Notes under the pieces: model-generated
Seen by the model: the letters and a program-made list of their open reading frames with translations, nothing else
Database searches by the model: none
Told to the model about the DNA's origin: nothing
Assembly: GCF_030656345.1 (NCBI RefSeq)
Contig: NZ_JAUSNR010000015.1
Location: forward strand, 335,418-399,417
Origin: Pseudotabrizicola sp.
GTDB taxonomy: Bacteria > Pseudomonadota > Alphaproteobacteria > Rhodobacterales > Rhodobacteraceae
DNA length: 64,000 bases
Reading direction: 5' to 3'
Part shown: positions 37,032-45,761 of the stretch, one piece after another
How the letters are laid out: every line of letters begins with the position of its first letter
Position numbering within the stretch: position 1 is the stretch's first letter
Position numbers and translations under genes: made by a program

Positions 37032-37366
37032 GCCGGTCCCTCCTCATGCGCAAAACAGGTCAGGTACTGCCCCGACGGGTCCCGCTCGGTCACCGCCAGC
37101 ACCTGAAACACCCGCCCCACCTGGGTCAGCCGCTGGCCGGGCACCGGCCGTTGCGGCGACCCGACGGGTGCCCCCCGCACGGTAATCCGGTACGGCACCC
37201 TCGACAGCGTGATCTCTTCGCCCGAGGCTTCGCGCCCCGCACCGGGGGCCACATGCGCCCAAAGCGTGCCGACAGCCTGCCAGCTGGTCGAAAATCCCCC
37301 CGCGCCGTCCGGGGTGGACACCGATTGCTCAAGCGTCAGGTGCCGGTTCAGCTGCAGCGGCATCAT
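37028..37366 (-). CDS. g7: GTA g7, head closure (stopper) protein
   Basis: A 112-residue head-tail joining protein of the SPP1 gp16/HK97 gp7 type: LNRHLTLEQSVSTPDGAGGFSTSWQAVGTLWAHVAP, then ITLSRVPYRITVRGAP and RVFQVLAVTERDPSGQYLTCFAHEE. Its 5' end overlaps the g6 3' end by 38 bases. Confidence 0.94.
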   Translation of the reverse strand: MMPLQLNRHLTLEQSVSTPDGAGGFSTSWQAVGTLWAHVAPGAGREASGEEITLSRVPYRITVRGAPVGSPQRPVPGQRLTQVGRVFQVLAVTERDPSGQYLTCFAHEEGPA

Positions 37367-37964
37367 GCGCTGCCCCCCCCAGGACCCGTACCGTCCGCCA
37401 ACGCTCGATCAGGGCCTGCACCGTCAGCGGCAGGGCAGGCCCGCCGCTCCCACCTGAATGGCGCGCCTCATAAAACTCTGCGGCCAGCAGCAACACCGCC
37501 TGCGCCAGATCTGCCGGAACGGCACCCCAGTCGGCCCCGAACCCGGCCTCAAACACAATCTCGACCGCACCATCCTGCGGAATCTGCGGCAACGCGCCGC
37601 CAATCCCTTTCAACCGCGGGCGGGCAATATCCGGTTCCAGCCAAAAACTTTCTCCCGGCAAAACGCGTGCCTCTCCCGACGCCTCCAGCAGCGTCACCGA
37701 TACCAGCGCCGAGACCGGCGCCATCGGCAGCGCCTGCCCGCCCCTGTCTTCGCGCCAGCGGTTCAGCCGCAGCTGAAACCGGCGCGCCAGCAGCGCCTTT
37801 CCGGTCCGCCCCTCAATGGTCGCCAGTGCTGCCCGCAGATGGGCTGCAACCAGACCATCCTGCAGACCATCATCGGCAAATCCGGTCCCCAGCCGCAGGT
37901 GATCTTTCATCGCCTGTACGGGCAGTGCCTCCGGCAGAACCGTGGTCAGCTCGGTCAACATCAT
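37329..37964 (-). CDS. g6: GTA g6, head-tail connector (adaptor) protein
   Basis: A 211-residue connector of the phage gp6-like family: PVQAMKDHLRLGTGFADDGLQDGLVAAHLRAALATIEGRTGKALL is the typical helical N terminus, and LAQAVLLLAAEFYEARHSGG lies near the C-terminal helix. ATG 37964 follows GGAGAGAG; a second ATG is adjacent. A 155-base gap with a strong hairpin separates it from the capsid gene. Confidence 0.93.
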   Translation of the reverse strand: MMLTELTTVLPEALPVQAMKDHLRLGTGFADDGLQDGLVAAHLRAALATIEGRTGKALLARRFQLRLNRWREDRGGQALPMAPVSALVSVTLLEASGEARVLPGESFWLEPDIARPRLKGIGGALPQIPQDGAVEIVFEAGFGADWGAVPADLAQAVLLLAAEFYEARHSGGSGGPALPLTVQALIERWRTVRVLGGAAHDAAAAEPAPDA

Positions 37965-38080
37965 GAACTCTCTCCGATTGCCCCGTCCCCCGCCAAAGAT
38001 CGGGCGCGCGCCCCACACCGCTCGGTCAGAGGGGGGGAGCAGCTAGACGGCATGGGTTTTCCTGCGCGCGCCCGAAAGCT

Positions 38081-38106
38081 GGCCAGCCTGACAGATCAGG
38101 CTGGCC
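38081..38106 (-). terminator. Strong hairpin just after the GTA capsid gene
   Basis: A perfect 11-bp stem (GGCCAGCCTGA/TCAGGCTGGCC) with a 4-base loop begins 13 bases after the capsid stop codon, on the strand of transcription. No U-run follows, so it may be a partial terminator or an mRNA-stabilising end that raises capsid output over downstream tail genes. Confidence 0.6.
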
Positions 38107-38119
38107 GTATTCTCTGGCG

Positions 38120-39316
38120 TTACGACACCGCGACCTTCAGCAGCTTGATCGCTGCATAATCGGTGATATCGCCACCCACACGCTTGTTGGCATAGAACAG
38201 CACATGCGGCTTGGCGCTGAACGGATCGCGCAGAATGCGCAGATCCGGGCGTTCGGCCACGGTATAGCCGGACGCAAAGTCGCCAAAGGCAACCGGATAG
38301 GCATTCGCCGCCACATCCGGCATGTCCTCACAGATCAGCACCGTATAGCCCATCAACCGCGGCGGCTCGCCCGCCTGCAGCCCGTCCGACCACATGAAGC
38401 GGCCATCGGCGTCCTTCATCTTGCGCACAGCACCTGCGGTCTTTGAGTTCATGACAAAGGCCCCATTGGCCCGGTAATCTGCCCCCAGCGCATAGACCAG
38501 ACTGACAATGCAATCCGCCGCATTGGTCGATGCAAAATCCGCCGCAGCCCCGGTCGGCACATAACCCAGACTGCCCCAGGTCCAGGCAGCATTCGCAACC
38601 TTCGTCGGCAGCAGAATGCCGCGCGGCTTGTCAACGCCATCGCCATTGATGAAGGCTGCGGCCTCGGCCCGGATAAAGCGCGTGGCGATCTTGCCGGCCA
38701 GCCAGCCCTCGACATCAAAGGCGCTGTCATCCAGCAGGCGCTGGCTGGCCTTCGGCATCGCCGACAGCTCGTGCAGCTTGATCGAGATCCGCTCGATCGC
38801 CGGGGTCGAGGTTTCAGCCTGCGCCGCCGCCTCGGTGGCCCAGCCCGAGCCCACTTCGGTCCGGTCGATCAGCACGTCGAAGGAAATCGCCTCCACCTGA
38901 ACCACATTGGCAACTGACCGCAGCGATGAGGTCGACACCAGCAGCGACCGGATCGTATCGGCGGTCTGCGGGTCCACCAGATAACCGCCCTCGGCCGCCA
39001 CGGCGGTGTTCAGCGCCTTGCCTTCCAGCACCAGCCCCCGAAGCCCGTCATCGTCACCTGACCGCAGATAGGCGTCAAACGCCTTCTGATGCGGGGCATC
39101 GTGATCGGCGGCTGCCGAAAGGGCCGGGCGGCCATAGCTCATGGTCTTTTGGTTCAACATGGTCAGTCGCTCTTCCTGATGTTGCAGCGATTGTTTCACT
39201 TCGGCCTGAAACACTTTGAGTTCATTTATAAATCCGGTCATTGCGGATTTGATCTCCGCTCCCGGAGTCTGGGCCGTGGGCAAATCTTCCCCGGCCCGAG
39301 CCTTTCTCTCGGTCAT
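38120..39316 (-). CDS. g5: GTA g5, major capsid protein (HK97 fold)
   Basis: The 398-residue precursor begins with a helical delta/scaffold domain (ELKVFQAEVKQSLQHQEERL, residues about 25-60) that the g4 protease would remove. The capsid then starts with LRGLVLEGKALNTAVAAEGGYLVDPQTADTI, a typical HK97-family pattern. ATG 39316 follows CAGGAG; upstream residues are noncoding in character. Confidence 0.96.
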   Translation of the reverse strand: MTERKARAGEDLPTAQTPGAEIKSAMTGFINELKVFQAEVKQSLQHQEERLTMLNQKTMSYGRPALSAAADHDAPHQKAFDAYLRSGDDDGLRGLVLEGKALNTAVAAEGGYLVDPQTADTIRSLLVSTSSLRSVANVVQVEAISFDVLIDRTEVGSGWATEAAAQAETSTPAIERISIKLHELSAMPKASQRLLDDSAFDVEGWLAGKIATRFIRAEAAAFINGDGVDKPRGILLPTKVANAAWTWGSLGYVPTGAAADFASTNAADCIVSLVYALGADYRANGAFVMNSKTAGAVRKMKDADGRFMWSDGLQAGEPPRLMGYTVLICEDMPDVAANAYPVAFGDFASGYTVAERPDLRILRDPFSAKPHVLFYANKRVGGDITDYAAIKLLKVAVS

Positions 39317-39350
39317 CGTCACTCCTGATGTTTGAACGAAAGCCGGGGCG

Positions 39351-39899
39351 TTACCGCTCGGCCAGTTGTCGGCGCGCGTCGTCAAAGACCTGCACCATTT
39401 GCCGCCAGTGCCAGCCGTCATCCGACTTTGCCTGCACCCGCGCTTCGGAAAGCATCGGAAAGGTCACCAGTGACACCTCCCAAAGCTCCAGCTCTGACAA
39501 AAGCCGCCGGCCCTTGCCATCGCGTTCGGCCTTCACCGTGCGGTAGCCGATCGACAGACCGTCAATCGCCCCCGCCGCCAGCAGGGCCGCCGCTTCACGG
39601 CCCCGCGCCACCTCGGTCAGGATGCGGCCTTTGACCCACAGGCCGCGCGCATCCTCGCGCACCTCGTCCCAGACCCCGATCGGCTGCGCGGCATCATGCT
39701 GCCACAGCATCTTGACCTTGGCCCCGGCACTGGCCAGCCGCTTCAGGCTGCCTGCATAGGCTCCGGCCAGCACCACATCGCCGCCCTGATCCTTCAGGCC
39801 GAACAGGCTGGCATAGCCCTCGACCGTTCCACTGCCGGTTACCGTCAAGCCTTGCTCCGGCCGCAGATATTTCCGCTCCGGCGCCCCATATTCAGTCAT
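39351..39899 (-). CDS. g4: GTA g4, prohead protease (HK97 family)
   Basis: Processes the capsid precursor. The 182-residue protein shows the U35 catalytic triad positions: His in VKMLWQHDAAQPIG, Ser in GAIDGLSIGYRT and Glu in LELWEVSLVTFPM. It sits 34 bases before the capsid gene. Confidence 0.95.
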   Translation of the reverse strand: MTEYGAPERKYLRPEQGLTVTGSGTVEGYASLFGLKDQGGDVVLAGAYAGSLKRLASAGAKVKMLWQHDAAQPIGVWDEVREDARGLWVKGRILTEVARGREAAALLAAGAIDGLSIGYRTVKAERDGKGRRLLSELELWEVSLVTFPMLSEARVQAKSDDGWHWRQMVQVFDDARRQLAER

Positions 39900-39903
39900 T
39901 CCG

Positions 39904-40146
39904 TCACCTCATCGCCGCCTGAAGAATGGCCTCGGCCCCCTGCGTCAGCAGAAAGGCCGCAACCCCGTACACGCCCAGCCAGATGCGTTTTTCCAGACGC
40001 TCCAGCACGGCATCAATCTGGCCCAGCCGGTACTCCAGCGCCGCCCAACGCTCCTGGGCCACGCGTTCATTCGCCTCGATCCGCGCCGCCGCCGCGTCGA
40101 AACTGTCGAACAGAAACCGTGAGCCTTCCGGTTTGCGGATCGTCAT
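39904..40146 (-). CDS. g3.5: GTA g3.5, small head-formation protein
   Basis: An 80-residue protein with a long helix (FDAAAARIEANERVAQERWAALEYRLGQIDAVLERLEKRI) followed by one hydrophobic C-terminal segment (WLGVYGVAAFLLTQGAEAIL). It occupies the g3.5 place between portal and protease genes, overlapping the portal stop by 4 bases. The biochemical role is not clear from sequence. Confidence 0.88.
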   Translation of the reverse strand: MTIRKPEGSRFLFDSFDAAAARIEANERVAQERWAALEYRLGQIDAVLERLEKRIWLGVYGVAAFLLTQGAEAILQAAMR

Positions 40147-41333
40147 GCCTCGTCCGTCACCGCCGGCAGACCCAGCAGGCGGCGCTTTTCAGCTTGCGTC
40201 AGAAAATCTGCCGCACCCACCCGGGCCCATTGCTGGTCACGCTCCGCAGCCAGCGCCGGGATCTGGTCCAGATCGACGCGCAACTCGACCTCTTCCGCGG
40301 TGAACCCTGCCAGCCAATGGCTCACATCCGCCAGCACCTTCGCCGCCAGCGGCAGCACGGTCAGCCGGTAAAATGCGCGGTTGGCTTCCTGATAATTGGC
40401 ATAGGTCGCATCCCCCGGAATCCCCAGCAGCATCGGCGGAATGCCAAAGGCGATCGAGATTTCCCGCGCCGCCGCCTCCTTGGTCTGCTGGAACTCCATA
40501 TCGCTGGGCGAAAAGCCCATCGGCTTCCAGTCCAGGCCCCCTTCCAGCAGCATCGGCCGCCCGGCGTTGCGCGCGCCCTGATGGTTCGCCTCAATCTCGC
40601 CGACCAGCCGGTCGTACTGGTCGTTCGACAAAGATCCCTGCCCGTCCACCCCCTTATAGACAATCGCGCCCGAAGGCCGCGCCGCATTGTCCAAAAGCGC
40701 CTTGGACCAGAAGCTGGCCGCGTTGTGCACATCAACCGCGACCGCCGCCGCCTGCATCGGCGACAGGCCGTAGTGGTCATCCTGCGGATGAAACGCCTTC
40801 AGATGGCAGATCGGCTTGACCTCGCCGCGCACGTCAAACCGATGCGTCCGCCCGCCGACCGTGTAATCATAGGCCACCGGCCAGCCATCCGGCCCCGGCA
40901 CCAAAGACATCCGGTCCGACCGCAGCACATGCAGCTCGCCGGGCAAAGTGCCCGCCCCCGGCACTGCCTCCAGATAAGCGTTGCCGCTCAGCAGAAAATG
41001 CCCGTACACCGCCTCCAGAAACTCGGCCCGGCCCTGCGCGCCGTTGGGCCGGTTGATCACGCACAGCACCGGGTGGCTGTCAAACCGCCGCTCGGCATCC
41101 TGACAGACCAGCGGCAGCGCCGCTGCCGCTTCGGCCACCAGCTTCACCGCCCGGAACCCGACCGGATTGGCCAGAAACCCGGTCCGGGTCAAAGACACCG
41201 CATCGCGCGGGCTCCATTTCACCCGCCCCGATGATCCCCAGGCCGCCACCCGCCCGGTCGCGCTGGCCTTGGATTCCAGCGCAGCAGACGGCACCGGCAA
41301 GGCCTCGGCCCGCCGCAGAAAGTTGAACACCAT
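40143..41333 (-). CDS. g3: GTA g3, portal protein
   Basis: Dodecameric DNA gate of the head (HK97 portal family), 396 residues. Motifs include VSLTRTGFLANPVGFRAVKLVAEAAAALPLV, LSGNAYLEAV, AFHPQDDHYGLSPMQAAAVAVDVHN and IAFGIPPMLLGIPGDATYANYQEANRAFYRLTV. ATG 41333 follows GGAG; 44 further codons are open 5' but look noncoding. Confidence 0.95.
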   Translation of the reverse strand: MVFNFLRRAEALPVPSAALESKASATGRVAAWGSSGRVKWSPRDAVSLTRTGFLANPVGFRAVKLVAEAAAALPLVCQDAERRFDSHPVLCVINRPNGAQGRAEFLEAVYGHFLLSGNAYLEAVPGAGTLPGELHVLRSDRMSLVPGPDGWPVAYDYTVGGRTHRFDVRGEVKPICHLKAFHPQDDHYGLSPMQAAAVAVDVHNAASFWSKALLDNAARPSGAIVYKGVDGQGSLSNDQYDRLVGEIEANHQGARNAGRPMLLEGGLDWKPMGFSPSDMEFQQTKEAAAREISIAFGIPPMLLGIPGDATYANYQEANRAFYRLTVLPLAAKVLADVSHWLAGFTAEEVELRVDLDQIPALAAERDQQWARVGAADFLTQAEKRRLLGLPAVTDEA

Positions 41334-41373
41334 GTTTTCAGATCTCCGTTTTTCGGGAACACCCCGATGCGCG

Positions 41374-42726
41374 CTAGCGCCGTTCCAGAGCCCGCATCCG
41401 CGGATCGCCGCCATAGGCTTTTGCGGGCGCGAGCATTGCCTCATGCATGGCCCAGACCAGCGCATCCACCCGGTCCGGGCTGCCTTCCCCTTTAAACCCC
41501 CGGCTGCTCATCAGGCACATCTGATCCTCCAGCTTGCGAAGTTGACCGCAATGCACCACCTGCCCCTGCTCATACAAAGCTGCCACCGGCTCTGCCCGCA
41601 GGATCTTGCCCTTTGTGGCCGACACCCCGCGATAGGCCACCAGCGCGCCTTGCTGGCGGATCATCTGTTCCACCATGTCGCCGCCCTGGTTGATCTCGGC
41701 CACCATCCGGTCGGCGTCGTGCCGCTCATAGGCGGCCACCGCCGCCCGCGCCCATTCGGTGGGGGTGCCGCTGATGCTGGCGTCTTCCAGCACCACCGCC
41801 CGCCAGTCGCGCGGATTGCCTTCCGTCAGCACCCCCACCACCACGATGCCGCATTCGTCGGATGTGGACTTTGATGTCACCGGCGGGTCCACTGCCACCA
41901 CCACCCGGCTCAGCCGTTCCGGTGCCGGCCCCCGCGCCGCCTCCAGCATCGCCATGGTCCACAGTGCGCCGTCAATATCCTCGATCAGCTCGCCCTCCAG
42001 CTCCTGCCGCCCCAGCCGCTTGCCGCCATAGCGGGTCTGCACTTCCTCCAGGAACGATTTCGCCAGATAGGCCCGGTTCGCATCGGTGGGGGCGTGGGTC
42101 ATCACCGTTGACGGGTTCTTCAGAATGGCCTTCAACACCGGAATGTTCTGCGGCGTCGTCGTCACCACCTGCTGCGGATTGGGCCCCAGCCGCAGCGCAA
42201 ACTGCAGCTGGTCCCAGGTTGCTTCGGCCTTGTTCCACTTTGCCAGCTCATCCACCCAGGCCGCATCAAACTGTGGCCCCCGCAGACTGTCGGGATCATA
42301 GGCCGAAAATAGCCGCGCGGTCGCCCCGTTGGGCCAGGTCAGCATCCGCCGCGACCCGTTCCATTCGGGGCGACGGTCCGGCGGCGAACAGGCCATGATG
42401 CCACTGTCGCCAAACACCATCACCTCGCGCGCCTCATCCAGCGTTTCGGCCACCAGCGCCACACGGCTCGCCCGGCCGGGGTCCGACGGGCGCGCACCTT
42501 CCACCTGCGCACGCACCCACTCGGCCCCGGCCCGCGTCTTGCCGGCACCGCGCCCCCCCATGATCACCCAGGACTTCCAGGCACCCTCAGGGGGCAGCTG
42601 ATGCGGCAGCGCCCAGAACTCGAACATCCACGGCAGCGCCAGCAACGCATCGTTCGACAGCCCGCCGAGAAAATCGTCAATCACCTCCGGCGTCGCGGAG
42701 GAGAGCCAGACGCCGCCCGATCTCAT
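41374..42726 (-). CDS. g2: GTA g2, large terminase subunit
   Basis: Packages host DNA headful by headful. The ATPase domain has Walker A GGRGAGKT at 57-64 and a VALVAETLDEAREVM strand; the C-terminal RNase H-like nuclease begins RVVVAVDPPVTSKSTSDECGIVVVG with its first catalytic Asp. I prefer ATG 42726 (450 residues), which overlaps the g1 end by 50 bases; the frame is open to 42828. No strong ribosome-binding site marks either start. Confidence 0.94.
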   Translation of the reverse strand: MRSGGVWLSSATPEVIDDFLGGLSNDALLALPWMFEFWALPHQLPPEGAWKSWVIMGGRGAGKTRAGAEWVRAQVEGARPSDPGRASRVALVAETLDEAREVMVFGDSGIMACSPPDRRPEWNGSRRMLTWPNGATARLFSAYDPDSLRGPQFDAAWVDELAKWNKAEATWDQLQFALRLGPNPQQVVTTTPQNIPVLKAILKNPSTVMTHAPTDANRAYLAKSFLEEVQTRYGGKRLGRQELEGELIEDIDGALWTMAMLEAARGPAPERLSRVVVAVDPPVTSKSTSDECGIVVVGVLTEGNPRDWRAVVLEDASISGTPTEWARAAVAAYERHDADRMVAEINQGGDMVEQMIRQQGALVAYRGVSATKGKILRAEPVAALYEQGQVVHCGQLRKLEDQMCLMSSRGFKGEGSPDRVDALVWAMHEAMLAPAKAYGGDPRMRALERR

Positions 42727-43012
42727 CACGCGCGGCTGCAAAGTCGAGCTCGCCGGTTCCGACAGCCCCGGCAAGCGTTTTGCGGAGTTTGTCAACTTTG
42801 TTCCTTTCATCCATGAACAGCCGGACAAAGCTGGTCAGATTGTCCGCGACACGTTTCGCCTCGGCCAACTGATCGAACTTCCCGGCCTCCACCTCTTGAA
42901 TCACCTGATGCAGCCTGACGACCGCGCGCCCCATTTGCTGCTCGGCCACCCGCAACAGGTCCTCAGGCGTTTGGGTCTTGTCCGCTTCCGTCGCAGTGAA
43001 GTTGATTGTCAT
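42677..43012 (-). CDS. g1: GTA g1, small terminase subunit
   Basis: First gene of the GTA operon. The 111-residue, mostly helical, charged protein (LLRVAEQQMGRAVVRLHQVIQEVEAGKFDQLAEAKRVADNL) corresponds to g1, shown in R. capsulatus to act as a TerS. Preceded by a leader with a terminator and a CtrA-like box. The nearest Shine-Dalgarno-like sequence is weak (GAGGCGGG) for ATG 43012. Confidence 0.9.
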   Translation of the reverse strand: MTINFTATEADKTQTPEDLLRVAEQQMGRAVVRLHQVIQEVEAGKFDQLAEAKRVADNLTSFVRLFMDERNKVDKLRKTLAGAVGTGELDFAAARDEIGRRLALLRDAGGD

Positions 43013-43057
43013 GCTGTGCTGCCACCCGCCTCGCTATCCCTCCGGTCGAGCGACATG

Positions 43058-43092
43058 AAAAAGAGCGGTCAGGGGTGTTACCCCGCCGCTCT
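43058..43092 (-). terminator. Intrinsic terminator (possible attenuator) in the GTA leader
   Basis: On the minus strand: AGAGCGG, c, GGGGT, aac, ACCCC, tga, CCGCTCT, then TTTT. The outer 7-bp stem and inner 5-bp stem are perfect. It lies about 46 bases upstream of g1 and about 130 bases after the mltG stop. It could end fabF-mltG read-through, isolating the GTA, or act as an attenuator if the GTA promoter lies upstream of it. Confidence 0.8.
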
Positions 43093-43187
43093 CGACACGT
43101 CTTCTAGCATGCCACAAGTGATACATCGGACCGCGCGCCAAGTCAAGCCAAAAACTCAGCCTTATCAATGGCTTGGCGCGCGCAGCG

Positions 43188-43202
43188 TTTACCGTTTGTT
43201 AA
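43188..43202. promoter_or_regulatory. CtrA-box-like sequence upstream of the GTA cluster
   Basis: TTTA-N7-TTAA at 43188-43202 differs by one base from the CtrA consensus TTAA-N7-TTAA. It lies in the mltG-g1 interval, about 175 bases upstream of g1. CtrA is required for GTA production in R. capsulatus, reportedly through other regulators such as GafA, so direct binding here is inference. Confidence 0.45.
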
Positions 43203-43220
43203 CCCTGCCCCGGCCGGGGC

Positions 43221-44399
43221 CTATTCGCCCTGCACCCCGGTCTGGCTTTCCTGCCCGCGCGTCCGCTCAATCTCGCGCCAGCGCGCCACATTGGCGTTAT
43301 GCTCCTGCAGCGTTACCGCAAAGGCATGGCCGCCGGTGCCATCGGCCACAAAGAAGATGTAATCGGTGGTATCCGGGTTCAGCGCCGCCTCGATGCTCAA
43401 CCGTCCCGGATTGGCAATCGGGGTCGGCGGCAGCCCGTCGATGACATAGGTGTTATACGGCGTCTCGCGCCGCAACTCGCTTTGCCGGATGCCGCGCCCC
43501 AGCACGCCCTGCCCCATGGTCACGCCGTAAATCACTGTGGGGTCGGTCTGCAACCGCATCCCGCGTTCCAGCCGGTTCACGAACACACTCGCCACCTGCC
43601 GCCGCTCTTGCGCGACGCCGGTTTCCTTTTCCACGATGGACGCCATGATCAGCGCCTCCTCAGGGGTGGCATAGGGCAACCCATCGACCCGGCTGGCCCA
43701 AAGCGCCGCCAGAATCTGCTCCTGCGCCGTGGTCATCCGCGCCAGCAACGCCGCCCGGTCAGACCCTTTGTCGACCTCATAGCTGTCGGGGGCCAGTGAC
43801 CCCTCACGTGGCACCGCAGCAACCTCGCCGGTCAGGAAATCGGCGCGTTTCAGCGCCTCTGTCACCTGCCAGCTGGTCACACCCTCAGCCAAAGTCACCC
43901 GGAACCGGATATCCGACTCTTCGACCACATCAATATATGCCTGCGGCAAAGCCTCGACCGCCGGGTCAAACTTCACCACCTCGACATAGCGGTTGGTCGT
44001 CGCATCCAGCTCACGCAGCACCACATCCGCCGCATTCACCCCGATGCGAAAATTCACCTCACGCCCGCAGGTCGACTGCCCGCCTTCGGTCAGCGATGCC
44101 AGAACGTCCACCATCGACGCCCCCGGCGGGATCAGATAGCTGCCGAATTTCAGCAGCTGCGCCTTTTCCGAATAATCCGCGCCGATCCGGAAGATCCGCG
44201 CATCAGATACCGCGCCCTGCGCCTCCAGCGCCCGGCTGACCTGACTCAGCGATGCCCCCCGCTCCACCCGGAAACAGATCGCATCGGTCAGTGGCCCGGG
44301 GCCGGTGTATTCCTCACGCCCCCAGGCCAGAATCCCGGCCGCCACCACCAGCAGCACAATGAACAGCGTCAGCGCGTTCGAGGCTATGGACCGCCACAT
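43221..44399 (-). CDS. mltG: Endolytic peptidoglycan transglycosylase MltG
   Basis: Inner-membrane enzyme that cleaves nascent glycan strands. One N-terminal TM helix (ALTLFIVLLVVAAGILAWG) is followed by LysM-like and YceG domains. The catalytic motif LIMASIVEKETG, with Glu near residue 262, and the C-terminal PYNTYVIDGLPPTPIANPGRLSIEAALNP are conserved. Length 392. It begins 3 bases after fabF, so the two form an operon that points into the GTA. Confidence 0.95.
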   Translation of the reverse strand: MWRSIASNALTLFIVLLVVAAGILAWGREEYTGPGPLTDAICFRVERGASLSQVSRALEAQGAVSDARIFRIGADYSEKAQLLKFGSYLIPPGASMVDVLASLTEGGQSTCGREVNFRIGVNAADVVLRELDATTNRYVEVVKFDPAVEALPQAYIDVVEESDIRFRVTLAEGVTSWQVTEALKRADFLTGEVAAVPREGSLAPDSYEVDKGSDRAALLARMTTAQEQILAALWASRVDGLPYATPEEALIMASIVEKETGVAQERRQVASVFVNRLERGMRLQTDPTVIYGVTMGQGVLGRGIRQSELRRETPYNTYVIDGLPPTPIANPGRLSIEAALNPDTTDYIFFVADGTGGHAFAVTLQEHNANVARWREIERTRGQESQTGVQGE

Positions 44400-44402
44400 C
44401 GC

Positions 44403-45662
44403 TCAGCGCACCTTGCCGAGGACAAGGCTGGCATTGGTGCCGCCAAAGCCGAAGGAATTGGACAGCGCCACATCAATCTTGCGATGCCGCGCCGCATTCG
44501 GGGCCAGATCCAGCTTTGGCACCACCGCCGGGTTATCAAGGTTGATCGTCGGCGGTGCCACCTGATCGCGGATGGCCAATATGCAGAAAATCGCCTCCAC
44601 CGCGCCCGCAGCCCCCAGCAGATGGCCGATAGAGGATTTGGTCGAAGACATCGTCGCCCCCGCCGCCGCATCGCCCATCAGCCGTTCCACCGCGCCCAGC
44701 TCGATGGTGTCGGCCATGGTGCTGGTGCCATGCGCATTGATGTAATCCACATCCGCAGGCGTCAGGCCCGCGCGTTTCAGCGCCGCCGCCATGCTGCGAT
44801 AGCCGCCATCGCCGTCCTCGCTTGGGGCGGTGATGTGATAGGCGTCGCCCGACAAACCGTAGCCCAGAACCTCGGCATAGATCTTTGCGCCACGCGCTTT
44901 GGCATGTTCGTATTCTTCCAGCACCACACAGCCCGCACCCTCACCCATGACAAAGCCGTCACGGTCGGCGTCATAAGGGCGGCTTGCCTTGGTGGGATCA
45001 TCGCCGCGCTTGGTGGACAGCGCCTTGCAGGCGTTGAACCCGGCAATCCCGATTTCAGAGATCGGGCTTTCCGCGCCCCCCGCCACCATCACATCGGCAT
45101 CATCAAGCATGATCAGCCGCGCCGCATCGCCAATCGCATGCGCGCCGGTCGAACAGGCCGTCACCACCGCATGGTTCGGCCCCTTGAAGCCAAAGCGGAT
45201 GCTGACCTGCCCCGACACCAGATTGATCAGCGACCCCGGAATAAAGAACGGCGAAACCCGCTTGGGCCCCTTCTCCTTGATCAGCACAGCGGTTTCCGCA
45301 ATCGTCGACAACCCGCCGATGCCCGACCCGATCATCACGCCGGTGCGTTCCTTGTCTTCATCGCTTTCCGGCACCCAGCCGGAATCGCGCACCGCCTGCA
45401 CTGCTGCTGCCATGCCATACAGGATGAAATCATCCACCTTGCGGCGGTCCTTCGGTTCCATCCAGTCATCAGGGTTGAAGGTGCCGTCGGTGCCATCGCC
45501 CAGCGGAATTTCGCAGGCGTATTGCGTCACCACATTGCTGGCATCGAACCGCGTGATCGGCCCGGCCCCGGATTGCCCGGCAATCAGCCGGCTCCAGGTT
45601 TCCTCGACCCCGCAGGCCAAAGGTGTCACCATTCCCAGACCCGTCACAACGACACGACGCAT
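44403..45662 (-). CDS. fabF: 3-oxoacyl-[acyl-carrier-protein] synthase II
   Basis: Condensing enzyme of fatty acid elongation. The Cys-His-His triad is intact: VVTACSTGAHAIGDA, NAHGTSTMADTIELGAVE and SSIGHLLGAAGAVEAIF. N-terminal MRRVVVTGLGMVTPLACGVEETW is standard. Length 419. acpP, which often precedes it, is not present within this window; a Gfo/Idh/MocA gene lies upstream instead. Confidence 0.97.
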   Translation of the reverse strand: MRRVVVTGLGMVTPLACGVEETWSRLIAGQSGAGPITRFDASNVVTQYACEIPLGDGTDGTFNPDDWMEPKDRRKVDDFILYGMAAAVQAVRDSGWVPESDEDKERTGVMIGSGIGGLSTIAETAVLIKEKGPKRVSPFFIPGSLINLVSGQVSIRFGFKGPNHAVVTACSTGAHAIGDAARLIMLDDADVMVAGGAESPISEIGIAGFNACKALSTKRGDDPTKASRPYDADRDGFVMGEGAGCVVLEEYEHAKARGAKIYAEVLGYGLSGDAYHITAPSEDGDGGYRSMAAALKRAGLTPADVDYINAHGTSTMADTIELGAVERLMGDAAAGATMSSTKSSIGHLLGAAGAVEAIFCILAIRDQVAPPTINLDNPAVVPKLDLAPNAARHRKIDVALSNSFGFGGTNASLVLGKVR

Positions 45663-45761
45663 ACGCTCTCTCCCCAGCTCCAGCAGGCTTTTCCGCCTGA
45701 TACACGCGGGCTTTGTTCAGCGCAACCGCCGGGGCGGTCACCCGTGGTTGACCGGCGGAAT

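Noticed and set aside
29134..43012. Interpretation as an intact prophage
   Set aside because: Integrase, repressor, replication, lysis genes and attachment repeats are absent, and the gene set and order match a GTA exactly.
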